DNA of 6,168 nt from assembly GCA_903853285.1 (NCBI GenBank), contig CAINTF010000136.1, positions 1 to 6,168 on the forward strand, written 5' to 3'. This DNA comes from an uncultured Acidimicrobium sp. (lineage in GTDB: Bacteria > Actinomycetota > Acidimicrobiia > Acidimicrobiales > Ilumatobacteraceae). The notes beneath the pieces were generated by a model, which did no database searches, was not told the origin of the DNA, and worked only from the letters and a program-made list of their open reading frames with translations. Made by a program: the position numbers and the translations under genes. This document shows, piece by piece, positions 5,199-6,168 of this stretch. Position 1 is the stretch's first letter. Every line of letters begins with the position of its first letter.

Positions 5199-6168
5199 AT
5201 GACATCTAGTGCCGAAAAGGATGCTGCCGATAGTGCCTCATTGGCTGATTCCAAGATTCAGATTGCACGCTTGACGGGACAAAACGAAAAGCTTTCCTAC
5301 ACACTTCGCGAAGCGCGTGAGCACATCGCTTCGCTGCGCGATGAAGTTGACAAACTCACTCGAGCCCCTGGATCCTATGGAACCGTCGTTGGCATTAATG
5401 ACGACCAAACGGTAGATGTCTTATCAAACGGTCGAAAGCTCAGGGTTACCGCCCACACTGACGTCGATCTAGAAAATCTCCAGTTGGGTGCAGAGGTGAT
5501 GCTGAACGACGCTTTGAATATTGTTCTTGATCGCGGCAGCGACATCAGTGGAGAAGTTGTTTCCCTCAAGGAAGTTCTTGAAGACGGAATTCGGGCAATT
5601 GTTATTGTGCGCGGGGACGACGAACGTGTGTGTGAACTTGGAACCGCAATTCGAGGAATGCATCTTCGTTCGGGAGATTTATTGCGACTTGATTCGCGTT
5701 CAAACCTGCTGCTCGAGAAATTAGACCAGCCCGAAGTTGAACACCTACTGCTCCAAGAGATACCAAATATTTCGTACTCGGATATCGGAGGACTTGACTC
5801 GCAGATAGAACAGATTGCTGATGCCGTTGAACTTCCGTTCCTGCATGCCGATCTATTCGCCGAACATCATTTGCCCGCCCCAAAGGGGATTTTGCTTTAT
5901 GGGCCTCCTGGGTGTGGAAAGACTCTGATTGCAAAAGCTGTGGCAAATAGCCTCGCTCGGAAGGTTGCCTCTCGTACAGGAGACGAGAAGGGTCGAAGCT
6001 ATTTCATCAACATCAAAGGACCTGAGTTGCTGAACAAGTACGTAGGCGAAACAGAACGACAGATTCGCTTGATATTTGAGAGAGCACGGGAGAAGAGCGA
6101 AGAAGGTTGGCCGGTAATCATTTTCTTTGATGAGATGGATTCGATGTTTCGAACTCGCGGCACTGGCA
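5199..6168 (+). CDS. arc: Proteasome-associated AAA+ ATPase Mpa/ARC, 3' end outside window
   Basis: The hexameric unfoldase that recognises Pup-tagged proteins and threads them into the 20S proteasome. The first 323 residues are in the window and contain no stop. Order: a polar start (1-17), then a heptad-rich coiled coil at about 18-55 that in the family binds Pup. Two OB-fold domains follow (about 58-112 and 115-175, with GSYGTVVG and ISGEVVSL at their starts). The AAA+ module starts at about 188 (ISYSDIGGL) with Walker A GPPGCGKT (235-242), the pore-loop region KYVGE (280-284) and Walker B IIFFDE (307-312). The known proteins are near 600 residues, so roughly half is missing, including the second region of homology and the C-terminal proteasome-docking tail. 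The two OB folds and coiled coil separate it from Cdc48 and FtsH. Called arc in many actinobacteria and mpa in Mycobacterium. It is the first gene of the proteasome locus in this direction. Confidence 0.96.
   Translation, partial: MTSSAEKDAADSASLADSKIQIARLTGQNEKLSYTLREAREHIASLRDEVDKLTRAPGSYGTVVGINDDQTVDVLSNGRKLRVTAHTDVDLENLQLGAEVMLNDALNIVLDRGSDISGEVVSLKEVLEDGIRAIVIVRGDDERVCELGTAIRGMHLRSGDLLRLDSRSNLLLEKLDQPEVEHLLLQEIPNISYSDIGGLDSQIEQIADAVELPFLHADLFAEHHLPAPKGILLYGPPGCGKTLIAKAVANSLARKVASRTGDEKGRSYFINIKGPELLNKYVGETERQIRLIFERAREKSEEGWPVIIFFDEMDSMFRTRGTG

Noticed and set aside
5602..5946. Minus-strand open frame of 114 codons opposite arc
   Set aside because: It covers the OB2 and Walker A coding region of an unambiguous gene on the plus strand and has no recognisable features.

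Overview
The window looks like chromosome from an actinobacterium of moderate G+C content. The main reason is the last gene, a Pup-proteasome ATPase (Mpa/ARC) sitting just beyond a TrmI-type tRNA m1A58 methyltransferase, the usual left edge of the actinobacterial Pup-proteasome locus. The base composition looks much more balanced than in Mycobacterium or Streptomyces. Together with the ferredoxin and the small membrane proteins, this suggests an aquatic lineage such as the Acidimicrobiia, but that is a judgement from memory and not from a search.

Layout from left to right. Bases 2-1807 (+) carry the C-terminal part of a domain-permuted NDP-forming acyl-CoA synthetase, cut by the left window edge. 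Its stop overlaps the GTG start of a PBP4-type D-Ala-D-Ala carboxypeptidase (1804-3264, +) in a GTGA junction. After a short gap with an inverted repeat come three small genes on +: a two-helix membrane protein (3309-3647), a one-helix membrane protein (3655-3864) and a 43-codon basic open frame (3870-4001). They run with gaps of 7, 5 and 2 bases into trmI (4004-4804, +). A single-cluster ferredoxin lies on the opposite strand (4791-5036, -), overlapping the end of trmI tail to tail by 14 bases. A 162-base divergent intergenic region separates it from the proteasomal ATPase gene arc/mpa (5199-6168, +), which is cut by the right edge.

Functionally the left half is acyl-CoA metabolism next to cell-wall remodelling. 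The middle is a compact run of small envelope genes that probably share transcripts with trmI. The right end starts the protein-degradation locus; dop, pup, prcB/prcA and possibly pafA would be expected downstream. The most interesting non-coding signal is in the divergent region: a perfect 13-base dyad (CATACGGCGTATG) lies in a 19-base spacer between a plausible -35 and -10 for the ferredoxin gene. That geometry recalls promoters regulated from within the spacer, as by MerR-family proteins. I saw no mobile element, CRISPR array, tRNA or rRNA, and nothing that amounts to a new defence or biosynthetic system.
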